Origin: CAYNLK01 sp964398055
Lineage (GTDB): Bacteria > Chloroflexota > Anaerolineae > 4572-78 > J111
Length of the DNA: 64,000 nucleotides
Assembly: GCA_964398055.1 (NCBI GenBank)
Contig: CAYNLK010000003.1
Location: forward strand, 1 to 64,000
Reading direction: 5' to 3'
In this document: positions 39,127 to 48,022 of the stretch, piece by piece
Position numbering within the stretch: position 1 is the stretch's first letter
Layout: each line of letters starts with the position of its first letter
Translations under genes and position numbers: made by a program
The notes under the pieces: model-generated
The model's database searches: none
What the model saw: the letters and a program-made list of their open reading frames with translations, nothing else
What the model was told of the DNA's origin: nothing

Positions 39127-41583
39127 CTACCAAAGGGTGAAGACCGCTTCATTGAGCGCGCTCCAAATGCCATTTCCGAATATCCGCGCCCGGATGTGGG
39201 TCGAGCCGGTCAGATTCAGGGGCGTATGGTAGAGGTTGGCCGTGGGAGCAATGGCCCCGGTTATGGGTTGGCGGGGGTCAGTCCCGTCGGTGGTGTAAAA
39301 AATGCCCCCGCTCCCCGGAGCGACGCCGGTCATCGTCAGGCTAAAGCCGGCAGTGATCCGACCGCCCGGCTGGCTGAAGCCGGGCGGGTCAATCGTGGGG
39401 TAGTAACCCACCCCACGGGCCAGGGCAATCAACCGGGCGGCATTGCCCTCCATTTGAGCCAATACGTCGTCTCTGGCTTTCAACCAGTCTGCCTGGGTTA
39501 AGGGCGTCTCAAAGCGGGTATCGCCCCAGCGAGCGGACTCGCCAATGATGGCCTGCTCAAGCTCTTGATTGAGGCTCAACCAGCGGGCCTGGGCGTTGGC
39601 GTCGGCTAGAGGACCGTTATTGAATAAATGCTGATACATCCGGTCGGCCAGTTCCAGCCTGAAATCAGGGTTCTCAAGCAAGGCTCTTAAGAGCGGTTTA
39701 ACCAGATTGGGCCGCTCTTGATATTCATCAAATTCCATATAAATTTCGGCGCCGTCAAACCAGGTCCGTTCCCCATCCCAAACAAAGTATCTTACCTGAC
39801 CGGCCGGATTTTGGACCGCCGCAAACCAATTGTTGAACCCCCAATCGAGATTGCCGCTGTACCAGTTCAAGATGAGATAGTCGATAAAATGGGGGATATC
39901 GAGATAAGCCTGGATAGCGGCATACTTTTCCGGTTCAGCCAGTTGACCCGCACGGGCCAGTTGATGGAGGATTTTAAATCGCTCACTGGCGCTGTCGATG
40001 GCCGAGTCGTGGTCAACAACCTGCCAATCCTCCTCGGCGCCGCCAAAGTGGGCCGCCATAAAAGCCTCGTCGGGTCTTTCAACGATATTGTACAAACCCC
40101 AGTACAAGCCATTCAAATAGAGATGGACAAAGCGACCCCGCGCCCCAAAACCGGACATCGCCAACTGCGAGGCGCGCAGCCACTCATCGCGGGTGTAAGT
40201 GGTCAATCTGACTTCGCTTTCCCTTTTTGGATAGCCGGCGTAACTTCGATTGACCCCGCTCCGGAGGACGAGCGTATCAAATTCCTCAACCGGGGAGTCG
40301 GGGAAGAGGGGATAGTGCAGCCTGGCTGCCCCATACTCCCTTCTGAAGAAAAGCCGCAGCGGATGTTTGGGGATGTACTCCGCCCGGCCTAACTCGCCGT
40401 GCATCCGCAACCCGGCATTGATTTGAAAGCCCGGCTGGCGTTGCTGTGGATCGATCAGTTCCACCGAGACCGGCCGTTCCCAGGCCCGGCCTCGCCGCCG
40501 GGGGTTGGCATAGAGATCGTGGAAGCTTTGGATATCGGTGACCAGAGACAGCGTTGGAATGGTTTGGAGCGCCTCCTTGATAACGCCGCGATAGCGAGGA
40601 TCATTGACCACCTCCGGGTCCATCTCATAGTCGGCCAGCACCGGCGAACCTCTATAGCCGCCCCACGTCTTGGGAAAACCGGGTGGGTCTTTGGGTTGCG
40701 CCAGCACCTCATCGAGGAAAATGTAGGTATGGGTATCAACCGCTGAAGCTCGAAAATCCGGTTTGAAGGCTGCGGCGCGGAGCAAGGTGGTGGTCTCGAT
40801 GGTCAGCGGCGCGGTGTAGACAACACCGCGGGTCTGGGTCGGCTCACTGCCGTCGGTGGTGTAGCGAATGGTGGCGCCGGGGGTGGCCGTAGCCAGCTCA
40901 AGGGTGACAGGCGTGTCGTAAAAACCCCGCTCCAGGCTGAACGTGACCGGGCCGACCAGGCCGACCCAGTCGGCGGTTTCGCCGTTGGGTTGCGCGGGCG
41001 TGGGGCTTTGGAAATAACCGTAAACTGTTTTCTCACTGGCCAGGTGACGGATTCGGCCATAGGAAATATCAGCAAGCTGCTCGGGAAATTTCTCGGTTGT
41101 TCCTTCTTGTGGCTGAATTGGCTCAATCGCTCCGGCCACATCCATAAATTGAGCTTGAAAAATATTGTACAGCCCCAGGAATTCGCCGGCTTGATTGAGC
41201 TTAAAGTTGGCGTGCAGTTCTGAATCGGGCCGCGTCGAAGCGCGGTCTTTGCCGGAAGCAAACACCAACAGGTGTTCGTGGCCGGCCAGAGTGATCTCAG
41301 GCAAGAGCCATTTGCCCGGTCGAGCGGGATCATCGGTTAACGACCAACCGGCCAGGTTGATCGCTTGCTCACCCCGGTTGTATAGTTCAATCCAATCGGA
41401 ATGGTCGCCATCCTCGTCGGTCAGGCCGGTCTGATTGGTGGCCACGAACTCATTGATGACCAGGTTGCCGGGATTCTCCCGGACCGTAGCGTTGGATAGG
41501 GCTTGCGGGAAGTTGAGCAAAAGACTGGCAAAGAGAACCCCCCAAAAAAATATCTGTCTTCGTTGGGTTAAGCGGGTTGGCAT
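39127..41583 (-). CDS. Exported lamin-tail/CotH-kinase-fold surface protein
   Basis: 818 residues: signal peptide (about 10-32), lamin-tail domain (about 40-150, 'LVINEFVATNQTGLTDEDGDHSDWIELYN'), a chitobiase-like beta module (about 215-285, 'IRYTTDGSEPT'), a CotH kinase-like domain (about 320-660, 'GFGARGRFVHLYLNGLYWGLYNIVERPDEAFM', 'YFVWDGERTWFD') and a second chitobiase-like module at the end ('FYTTDGTDPRQP'). CotH-fold proteins can phosphorylate surface proteins; activity here is unproven. The ATG at 41583 shares one base with the preceding stop (TGATG), so it is coupled to the beta-propeller gene. Confidence 0.9.
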   Translation of the reverse strand: MPTRLTQRRQIFFWGVLFASLLLNFPQALSNATVRENPGNLVINEFVATNQTGLTDEDGDHSDWIELYNRGEQAINLAGWSLTDDPARPGKWLLPEITLAGHEHLLVFASGKDRASTRPDSELHANFKLNQAGEFLGLYNIFQAQFMDVAGAIEPIQPQEGTTEKFPEQLADISYGRIRHLASEKTVYGYFQSPTPAQPNGETADWVGLVGPVTFSLERGFYDTPVTLELATATPGATIRYTTDGSEPTQTRGVVYTAPLTIETTTLLRAAAFKPDFRASAVDTHTYIFLDEVLAQPKDPPGFPKTWGGYRGSPVLADYEMDPEVVNDPRYRGVIKEALQTIPTLSLVTDIQSFHDLYANPRRRGRAWERPVSVELIDPQQRQPGFQINAGLRMHGELGRAEYIPKHPLRLFFRREYGAARLHYPLFPDSPVEEFDTLVLRSGVNRSYAGYPKRESEVRLTTYTRDEWLRASQLAMSGFGARGRFVHLYLNGLYWGLYNIVERPDEAFMAAHFGGAEEDWQVVDHDSAIDSASERFKILHQLARAGQLAEPEKYAAIQAYLDIPHFIDYLILNWYSGNLDWGFNNWFAAVQNPAGQVRYFVWDGERTWFDGAEIYMEFDEYQERPNLVKPLLRALLENPDFRLELADRMYQHLFNNGPLADANAQARWLSLNQELEQAIIGESARWGDTRFETPLTQADWLKARDDVLAQMEGNAARLIALARGVGYYPTIDPPGFSQPGGRITAGFSLTMTGVAPGSGGIFYTTDGTDPRQPITGAIAPTANLYHTPLNLTGSTHIRARIFGNGIWSALNEAVFTLW

Positions 41584-43106
41584 CAACGCAGCACCCCGAT
41601 ACGGCTAAAAGACCAGTCGGGACCAACCGGGGCATTGGGCACAATTTCCACCTGGTCCGACCCATCGCTCTTCATTTTCCAGATGCTCCAACTACCGCCG
41701 CGAGCACTGCGAAAAACAAGGTTGCCGTTGGGCAAGTAAGCGGGCAGGGTGTCGTGGCCGGACGTGTCGGTGAGACGCTGCACATCACTACCATCGACGG
41801 TGACGGTGTAAATATCCACGTTGCCGCCCACCTCACGACTGAAAGCAATGGTTTGGCCATCCGGCGACCAGGCGGGAAATGAGTCGCTGCCATCAGCGGT
41901 AATGCGGGTGTGGCCGGAGTCGGTGCGATTGGAAATCCAGATGCCGGTTTGGTTGTTGCGGCCAGAGCGATAGACGATTTTCTGGCTATCCGGCGACCAG
42001 TCAGCCTGCTCGCCGATGATCTCGTAACGGAACTGCTGGTTGGCCGCGGTGCCCAGGAAATAGATCCGGCGGCCTCCGCCGCGATCCCCATCATAGGCGA
42101 TCATCGTTCCATCCGGGGCCACATTGGCCCAGCGGGCCGTGCCGTCATTCCAGCCGTGCCCCTGGTACAGTTGGATTTGGCCGGGGTTGGCCGGCAGACC
42201 GGTGGCCGTCAGGCGCATAATCCCGTTGCTCACCCCGGATTGCGGATAGAGCTGGTCAATTCCCTCTTCACCATAGACAAAAATATAACGGCCGTCCAAC
42301 GACCAGGAAGGGCCGGCCGCTCGCCCGAGAATGAACTGTTCCTGGCTGCCGTTGGTATCGTTCAGGTACAGGTCGTGTTTTTCGCCGTTCCACTTGGGGT
42401 AGACCAGGAGATAAAGCTGGGGCAGGTCGGCCAGGTCAGGTCCGTCGGCGGCAAAGGGGTCCTCTGCACTTTCGATTATGAAGCTGCCGGCGGTCAGCAA
42501 TTCGTCGTTGATGTAGAATTCCACAGCCCATTCACCCGGCGGCAGGGGGGCGCCGCCCGCTTCGATGAGGTAATCATAACTGCCGCTACTTCCTGCCAGC
42601 CAGGGTTGGCTGGTATGGGACACTTCACTGCCGTTGTAATACCAGACCTGGCTCCAGGTATGAGCGGGGGTGAGATTGGCGTATTCAAAGAGAGCGTAAA
42701 TCCGAGTCGTTCCCTCGGCAAACGAGAAATCCGGCTCAACCGGCTCGCCATTGGCGGTGTTTGCCAGGGCAAAGGAAAGGGGGCTCATTTCGGGAGCGCC
42801 GCCGGTGACTTCGTTCATTTCTGCGTCCGGCTCATTGTCACCGAGCATGTCCTCCAACAATCCGGCCGGCTGGGATTCTTCCACGTCAGGCAAAACCACC
42901 GCCTCGTTATCGGCCGGGACGGTCGAGGCGCTGCGAACCAAGAAGATACCGCTGCCAATGAATAAGCCCAAACAGAGCAATAAAACACAACCAACACCCC
43001 CCATCACCAAAAAAACATTCTTTTTAGATCCCTGGGGCGGAATTGGCTCGCCGGATAGACCTGGCGCGGTTTCAGCGGGTAAAGTGGCTGAGTTGCTTTC
43101 GCTCAT
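41583..43106 (-). CDS. Membrane-anchored TolB-like beta-propeller protein
   Basis: 507 residues from the ATG at 43106, which follows GGAGGGTGAC; an upstream ATG at 43121 is less favoured. A short Ser/Thr/Pro-rich cytoplasmic part, one membrane helix (about 28-52), an Ig-like region (about 110-210) and six or so PD40/WD40-like blades (about 230-500) marked by 'SWSLDGRYIF', 'DWSPDSQKIVY', 'AWSPDGQTIAFSR', 'LPAYLPNGNLVF'. Such propellers bind peptides or sugars outside the membrane. It sits between the anti-sigma-like gene and the CotH gene in one transcript. Confidence 0.87.
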   Translation of the reverse strand: MSESNSATLPAETAPGLSGEPIPPQGSKKNVFLVMGGVGCVLLLCLGLFIGSGIFLVRSASTVPADNEAVVLPDVEESQPAGLLEDMLGDNEPDAEMNEVTGGAPEMSPLSFALANTANGEPVEPDFSFAEGTTRIYALFEYANLTPAHTWSQVWYYNGSEVSHTSQPWLAGSSGSYDYLIEAGGAPLPPGEWAVEFYINDELLTAGSFIIESAEDPFAADGPDLADLPQLYLLVYPKWNGEKHDLYLNDTNGSQEQFILGRAAGPSWSLDGRYIFVYGEEGIDQLYPQSGVSNGIMRLTATGLPANPGQIQLYQGHGWNDGTARWANVAPDGTMIAYDGDRGGGRRIYFLGTAANQQFRYEIIGEQADWSPDSQKIVYRSGRNNQTGIWISNRTDSGHTRITADGSDSFPAWSPDGQTIAFSREVGGNVDIYTVTVDGSDVQRLTDTSGHDTLPAYLPNGNLVFRSARGGSWSIWKMKSDGSDQVEIVPNAPVGPDWSFSRIGVLR

Positions 43107-43123
43107 GTCACCCTCCAACATTA

Positions 43124-44467
43124 CTAACTACCACCCTTACTGCCGCCGCTGCCTCCCCTGCCGCCTCTGTTGCCGCCGCCGCTGCTGCTGCCGCCACTGC
43201 CGTCGCCGGGTAAGGGTACGCCGCTGTTAAAATCGCCAGTGATGACATTAATGTTGACGACAATAATGTTGATGGCAATAAATGTACCATCCGGTTGAAG
43301 CCAGCCCACAACCTGGATTTTGGAACCAGGCGGCCAGTTGGTTGGCAGGCCGGTGCAGTCATTGATAACCACAATGTGCCCGTTGACCAACATTCTATTT
43401 TCGCCAAGGTTGTGCGGAAAGCCAACCAGGCTGACCCATTGGGCATCCTGCCTGACGATGGTGATGATCTGGCTGTGGCGACCGTGACCGGGCTGCGGTT
43501 GAAGGTCGAACTTGTTCTTCACCGAGAGTTTGAGCTTGATTTGGGTTTTGTTATGGTGCTGCCACCAATCGTCTTTGACTTTCACTTTAACATCTAGCTT
43601 GATATCCTGTTCCACCGAGACGGGCCGGAAATCAACCGCGCCGATCAAGGGGTTGCTCGTCGCTACGGCAGCGGCAGAGGCTGGCCCAATGGCCGCGGCC
43701 GGATCGGCCCCGCTGGCGGCAATGTTGTCAACCTCGCTGCCACCGCTACCACCGCTGCCGCCTCTCTGAACAAGATTGGCCGAATCGAACCCCACCGTGT
43801 CCACCAGCTCCGCCCCTTCAATCACCTCCCAGGCCAGGGCGGCAGTATCGACCGGCGTGTTGCCAACATTCACCAGCGTACTCTGAGCGGTGTACACCCC
43901 GGCGCATAAACGCGGCAAGTGGAAGTGGTTTATAAATATGAGCGGCGGGACTCCGGCAATGGGTGGTATACCGGGGGTGCCGGTAATGATGGGGGTTGGT
44001 GTCGCCGAAGCAACCATCGTGGGCGTCTTTGGCGGGGTAACCGTGGTGGAGGCCACGGGTGAAGCGGTAACTGTCGTGGTCGCTTGAGCCGTCGGGGGCT
44101 TCGTCGGTAAAATAGCTATTGGCCCCCTGGCGAAGAAAAGGGTGCTGGTGGCAATCACCGCGATAAACCCAGCCCCGGTTATGACGGTGACAACCGCCAC
44201 CACAATACTGATGAACCAAACTTTTGATAGACCTAAAATAGTCATAGCCGCTCCTCCGTTAGCTAGTCCAAACCAGCCCGCCAGTTGGCTCTGAAAGGCA
44301 GCCTGAGCGGCGGTACTGGCTTGAAAGTGGGTTTGAGTTGTTGGTGGTCCGATGATATCTAGAAACTCTGCTAAATCGCCGGCCTCCGGGGGAAGGCTGG
44401 CGGCCTCACCGGCCAGCAAACGATCGAGTTGTTCCGAAAAGAGATCAGCCAATTGTTGTTCGTTCAT
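43124..44467 (-). CDS. Membrane-spanning anti-sigma-like protein with Gly-rich tail
   Basis: 447 residues. The N-terminal 85 residues are cytoplasmic ('LADLFSEQLDRLLAGEAASLPPEA'), followed by one membrane helix (about 92-117), a Thr/Pro-rich stalk (about 125-170) and a large outside part. Near the end is a DUF5666-like strand pattern ('NWPPGSKIQVVGWLQPDGTFIAINIIVV') and a Gly/Ser/Arg tail of about 25 residues. No zinc-binding anti-sigma motif is seen. The role is inferred from its start overlapping the ECF sigma stop (ATGA) and its topology. AAGGAGG precedes the ATG. Confidence 0.7.
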   Translation of the reverse strand: MNEQQLADLFSEQLDRLLAGEAASLPPEAGDLAEFLDIIGPPTTQTHFQASTAAQAAFQSQLAGWFGLANGGAAMTILGLSKVWFISIVVAVVTVITGAGFIAVIATSTLFFARGPIAILPTKPPTAQATTTVTASPVASTTVTPPKTPTMVASATPTPIITGTPGIPPIAGVPPLIFINHFHLPRLCAGVYTAQSTLVNVGNTPVDTAALAWEVIEGAELVDTVGFDSANLVQRGGSGGSGGSEVDNIAASGADPAAAIGPASAAAVATSNPLIGAVDFRPVSVEQDIKLDVKVKVKDDWWQHHNKTQIKLKLSVKNKFDLQPQPGHGRHSQIITIVRQDAQWVSLVGFPHNLGENRMLVNGHIVVINDCTGLPTNWPPGSKIQVVGWLQPDGTFIAINIIVVNINVITGDFNSGVPLPGDGSGGSSSGGGNRGGRGGSGGSKGGS

Positions 44468-45045
44468 AAGGCGGCCTCCTTTTCCATCTCCTGGCGCAAA
44501 CGACGGACCGCTCTCAGCAACACCACACTGACGGTTTTTTCCGGCATATCTACAATCTCGCTGATCTCATTGTTTCTGAGCCGACCGGCAAACTTCAGGC
44601 TGATGATCTCTTGGTCCCGCTCGCTCAAACGCTCCAGGCAACGTAACATCACTGCCAGCGCCTCCTGCTGAACAAGCTGGGCTTCCGGCAAAGGCTCCTG
44701 CGTCATTAGATCCACAGGAATTTCGGTATTGGTTTCCCACTTTGAGCGGCTGGTGTTCTTACGATAATAACTGATCAGCTCATTGTGGGCGATGCGAAAT
44801 AGCCAGGTTGAAAAAGCGCCTCTGGTTGAATCAAACTGAGTACGACTTTTATAAGCCTGCTCAAAGACGGTCCCAATCAGGTCCTCAGCATCCTCTACAG
44901 AGTTGACGCGATAGCGCAGATAGTTGTAGATACGGGGATAATATTGCTGGAACAGTTCGGCTAAATCTAATTTTGGCTCAGAAACCTCTTTACTTTTGTG
45001 ACTAATTTTTCCCGTTGCAACGGTTTGCAAAATTTTCACCCCCAC
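44464..45045 (-). CDS. ECF-type RNA polymerase sigma factor
   Basis: Region 2 is clear ('LFQQYYPRIYNYLRYRVNSVEDAEDLIGTVFEQAYKS', 'AFSTWLFRIAHNELISYYRK') and region 4 follows ('LSERDQEIISLKFAGRLRNNEISEIVDMPEKTVSVVLLRAVRRLR'). The frame is open to an ATG at 45177, but the first 45 residues are not sigma-like. A TATAAT at 45081-45076 (minus strand) lies inside that stretch, and a possible small gene overlaps it. A GTG at 45045 or 45039 is therefore preferred, giving about 190 residues, the normal ECF size. It overlaps the anti-sigma-like gene by ATGA. Confidence 0.88.
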   Translation of the reverse strand: MGVKILQTVATGKISHKSKEVSEPKLDLAELFQQYYPRIYNYLRYRVNSVEDAEDLIGTVFEQAYKSRTQFDSTRGAFSTWLFRIAHNELISYYRKNTSRSKWETNTEIPVDLMTQEPLPEAQLVQQEALAVMLRCLERLSERDQEIISLKFAGRLRNNEISEIVDMPEKTVSVVLLRAVRRLRQEMEKEAAL

Positions 45046-45100
45046 CTGGGCCTGGATAAGATGTTGCGTTATTTTATTATACGTTACCGGGGCATTTTTA

Positions 45101-45316
45101 CTACAGCAATTCTCGGTCAATTTGCCTTGTTGGGAGCGGTCGGACATCAGTTGCTGTGTCCGGAATATTACGATCATCTATTGAGGAGAGATCAAGATTT
45201 ATGGATTTGCCGCGCGGGTGGGCAAATTCGGCCGCGATGATCTCTTCGGCGGTGCTGAGGTTATACTTTGGGGCGGAAACGGGGGCAAAATTTTTGTCAC
45301 TCTGCTGCTCGAACAT
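45101..45316 (-). CDS. Possible small protein between the PHP and sigma genes
   Basis: A 71-residue frame that starts inside the last codons of the PHP gene (ATG at 45316, 20-base overlap) and ends just before the putative sigma promoter. The product is hydrophilic and acidic (for example 'STAEEIIAAEFAHPRGKS', 'LDLSSIDDRNIPDTATD'), with no membrane segment or known motif. Codon choice in the first half resembles neighbouring genes. There is no SD, so translation would rely on coupling. It might simply be open sequence in a 230-base gap. Confidence 0.3.
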   Translation of the reverse strand: MFEQQSDKNFAPVSAPKYNLSTAEEIIAAEFAHPRGKSINLDLSSIDDRNIPDTATDVRPLPTRQIDRELL

Positions 45317-46382
45317 AGATGGGATTGGTAAAGACCCAGCCCCGCTGCCAGCCCCAAAAGCGCCGGTAAGCCTCCACCCGGTAGACTCCCGGCTCAGCGG
45401 TTGACCAGCTTAGGGTTTGACCCCGCGTTTCAGCTACCAATCGACCATCTTTGAGCAGGCGCAATTGGGCCGGACGAGGGCTGGAGACTTGCAACGTGGC
45501 CGTACCGCGCAAAACGAGCGTATCCCCCATCATCGCCTCCTGGTGACCGCTGGCAGCGGTAAAACTGAAGCCACGCGGCGACCCAAGCAAATCATAGCCC
45601 ACAAAACAGTGGCCCGTCTGCAACGCCTGGTAAATCTGCCGGCGAGCCAGGTTGGTCTCACGGGCCAGCGGTTCGGTCAAGAGCAAATGGGAATTGACCG
45701 CTCGAAAAAGATAGTGGTACGGAAAAACCGTGCGACGCAGCACTTTGTAAAGGGTAAATCGCATGGCGTGGGCGTCGGAGTTGCCAATTGCCACCACTTT
45801 TTGGCCGGCGGCGAGTAACTGGTCCCACTTAGCCAGGGTTTCGGGAAAAGGCGCGGTCACTGTCCAGGGGGGCAAGTAGGCTCCCAACAGCCCGCGCGGA
45901 ATAGTTCGCAGTTGCTGCTTGATGTCGGTCATGGCATTCCACAATTCAAGGCCGGTAAAGCCTGAAACATGCCAGTGCCGCCAGGGGTAGACATGGACCG
46001 CGCCCTGCGAGCCGTTGTAGCCAGGCCGTTCCAGGGGATGGGCCAAAAAGCAGAGACCGCCCCGTTCAAGCACAGTGTCAATCAGGCGTTGAGGGTCGGC
46101 GGCAACCTGTTGCAGCTCATCTGCCACAAAGTAACAGAGCAGATGGCTGTGCTCTTGCGGCAGTTTTTCATCATTGACTTCCTGGCCCATGAGCCGCAAC
46201 ACTTCTCGACCCGTCACCGGATCACGATACCACCCCTCCAAACCATTGACCGCCACATTGTGATCGGTATAGACGATGAAGTCAAGGCCGGCCTGGGCCG
46301 CCGCGGCGGCGACTTGATCGTGCGTACCCGTACCGTCGGAAGCGGTGGTATGCAGGTGCAAATTGCCGACAATCTCGAACAT
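45297..46382 (-). CDS. PHP-domain metal-dependent phosphoesterase
   Basis: 361 residues. PHP motifs are visible: 'NLHLHTTASDGTGTHDQV' (HxH metal ligands), 'DFIVYTDHNV', 'GQEVN', 'HSHLLCYFV', 'CFLAHPLERPGYNG' and 'VVAIGNSDAHAM'. The C-terminal 80 residues form a small beta domain ('LQVSSPRPAQLRLLKDGRLVAETRG'). The family hydrolyses phosphoesters with two or three metal ions; the substrate is unknown. It starts 12 bases after the dehydrogenase stop, suggesting one transcript. Confidence 0.88.
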   Translation of the reverse strand: MFEIVGNLHLHTTASDGTGTHDQVAAAAAQAGLDFIVYTDHNVAVNGLEGWYRDPVTGREVLRLMGQEVNDEKLPQEHSHLLCYFVADELQQVAADPQRLIDTVLERGGLCFLAHPLERPGYNGSQGAVHVYPWRHWHVSGFTGLELWNAMTDIKQQLRTIPRGLLGAYLPPWTVTAPFPETLAKWDQLLAAGQKVVAIGNSDAHAMRFTLYKVLRRTVFPYHYLFRAVNSHLLLTEPLARETNLARRQIYQALQTGHCFVGYDLLGSPRGFSFTAASGHQEAMMGDTLVLRGTATLQVSSPRPAQLRLLKDGRLVAETRGQTLSWSTAEPGVYRVEAYRRFWGWQRGWVFTNPIYVRAAE

Positions 46383-46393
46383 AAGCGCCTGGG

Positions 46394-47413
46394 TTAAGCC
46401 ACTTGATAATGCAGGGGACGTCCCTCAATATGATTGACGATATTGGTGTAATCGGCTGTTCGCTCTTGAGCCGCGGCGGCGCTGGCGCCGGCAGCGGTAT
46501 GGGGCGTCAGGAGGACATTGTAGCCGGCTTTAGCCAGAGCAATCAAGGGGTTATCGGCTTTGATTGGTTCCCATTCAAAGGTATCCAGGGCCGCGCCGCC
46601 CAGGTGACCGGACTCAATTGCCGCGGCTAGATCAGCTTCATCGATGACGCTGCCGCTGCCGCAACTAACAATGAAAGCGCCCGCCTTCATTTTGGCAAAA
46701 TAGGCAGCATCAATCATCAGATCAGTCTGCTTGAAATAGGGCAGCAAATTGACCACAAAATCACTTTGTGCAAACAAAGTATCCTCATCAACGTAACTGA
46801 GATACAAATCGGTTTCAACCTGTTCCGGCAGGCGGCGCCGTTTGTGATAGAGCAGCGTGCAGTCCCAGCCGGCCAGCCGGCGGGCCAGTTCGGCCCCAAT
46901 CTCGCCAAAACCAACAATGCCGATGGTCTTATGCCACAGCCCATCGATCTCCTGTCGCCCGGACCAGTTGTAGGCAAAGGTATCTTCGTCGGTCCGCTTG
47001 CTCTCACCCCACTCAGGGCTGGCGGCCAGAGTGATGGCTTCTACTTGGCGCAGTTTCTTGCTCAAGGCCAACATCTGCAACACCACGTGTTCCGCCACCC
47101 GAATGACGCTGCCCACCGGCCAATAGCAAACAGCCACGCCCGCGGCCCTGGCCGCGGCCACGTCGATATCGTAGGTGAGCGAGCCGAGGCGGAGGATCAA
47201 CTTCAAATGGGGCGCAGCCCGGATCAGGTCGGCGTCAATCAGCCCGGCCCGTTCAGATATCAAATATTCGGCCTCGGCCAGCAATGAGCGCAACGTTGCC
47301 TTGTCCGGCTGGCGCAACATAGTAATGTCCAGGCTGGCGGGCGCAGCTCGCAAAGCCGCCTGCTGGTGTCGCTGGCCGCGCTCGGTGGTGAAGATTGTCT
47401 TGTGACGGGTCAT
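46394..47413 (-). CDS. D-2-hydroxyacid dehydrogenase family protein lacking the usual catalytic Arg
   Basis: 339 residues of the D-isomer-specific 2-hydroxyacid dehydrogenase fold: NAD site 'TIGIVGFGEIGAELARRL' (about 163-180), 'NLLPYFKQTDLMIDAAYFAKMKAGAF', catalytic-type Glu280 in 'DTFEWEP' and His305 in 'LLTPHTAAG'. Where the family has the substrate-binding Arg (NTARGGVVDE), this protein has 'SCGSGSVIDE' (249-258), so Ser replaces Arg. The substrate is thus probably not an ordinary 2-hydroxyacid. Its ATG directly follows the cyclodeaminase TAA (TAAATG). Confidence 0.88.
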   Translation of the reverse strand: MTRHKTIFTTERGQRHQQAALRAAPASLDITMLRQPDKATLRSLLAEAEYLISERAGLIDADLIRAAPHLKLILRLGSLTYDIDVAAARAAGVAVCYWPVGSVIRVAEHVVLQMLALSKKLRQVEAITLAASPEWGESKRTDEDTFAYNWSGRQEIDGLWHKTIGIVGFGEIGAELARRLAGWDCTLLYHKRRRLPEQVETDLYLSYVDEDTLFAQSDFVVNLLPYFKQTDLMIDAAYFAKMKAGAFIVSCGSGSVIDEADLAAAIESGHLGGAALDTFEWEPIKADNPLIALAKAGYNVLLTPHTAAGASAAAAQERTADYTNIVNHIEGRPLHYQVA

Positions 47414-48016
47414 TTAGGGTTTCTCCCCAGTCGAGTTCCTGATTCGTTTGAGCGGCCTGAGCTGCTCGAGCTGCTGCTCCAACCCGGCCAGAGCCGGCTC
47501 AAACTCGCGCAACAGGGCCGGCTCGCTCGACCAGATGCGCAGATTGCTGTCAAGGAGCATAATAGCCGCCCGACCGGCCCCGGCCAGCAAAGCCAGGGCC
47601 ATTTCCAAGTCATCCTGCACCTGGGCAAAAACCAGCGGCCGAAAATCCTGCAACATGGCCGCCGCCTCGATGGCCAGCCGGGCAATTTCAGCCGGACTCT
47701 CACACAACAGCCGCCGTTGTTGCAGCTCGTCGCCAACCACAGCCGGGTCAACCAGTTCGGTCATTGTGCTGGCGTCCTGATCGCACCATTCGATGAGGGT
47801 CTGCTTGAGGTGAACCATCTGCTCGATACGGGCCGACACGCTGGCCCAATCCAGTTTGTCGACCTGATTCTCCAGGCTAAGCTGCATACAGGCCTCGCCC
47901 AGCGCGGCCGCCTGGGCGGCCCCGGCAGCAATTACGGCTCCGGCCATGGCATAATGGGCGTCGCTAACCTCGGTAATGAATTGGCGGATGGTTTTGTCGG
48001 TAGTTCGCACACTCAT
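47414..48016 (-). CDS. Cyclodeaminase/cyclohydrolase family protein (FTCD C-terminal domain type)
   Basis: 200 residues, all helical, matching the formiminotetrahydrofolate cyclodeaminase/methenyl-THF cyclohydrolase fold: 'TIRQFITEVSDAHYAMAGAVIAAGAAQAAALGEACMQLS' with the Ala/Gly-rich helix, and the central 'QDASTMTELV'-type helix. Known members act on one-carbon tetrahydrofolates produced in histidine or purine breakdown. The sequence is divergent: the usual 'PGGGSVAA' turn reads 'MAGAVIAA'. It lies 6 bases after the permease stop in the importer cluster. Confidence 0.78.
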   Translation of the reverse strand: MSVRTTDKTIRQFITEVSDAHYAMAGAVIAAGAAQAAALGEACMQLSLENQVDKLDWASVSARIEQMVHLKQTLIEWCDQDASTMTELVDPAVVGDELQQRRLLCESPAEIARLAIEAAAMLQDFRPLVFAQVQDDLEMALALLAGAGRAAIMLLDSNLRIWSSEPALLREFEPALAGLEQQLEQLRPLKRIRNSTGEKP

Positions 48017-48022
48017 TTCAAC

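Noticed and set aside
41910..42965. 351-residue plus-strand frame opposite the TolB-like gene
   Set aside because: No motif and no ribosome site; the minus-strand propeller repeats are unambiguous.
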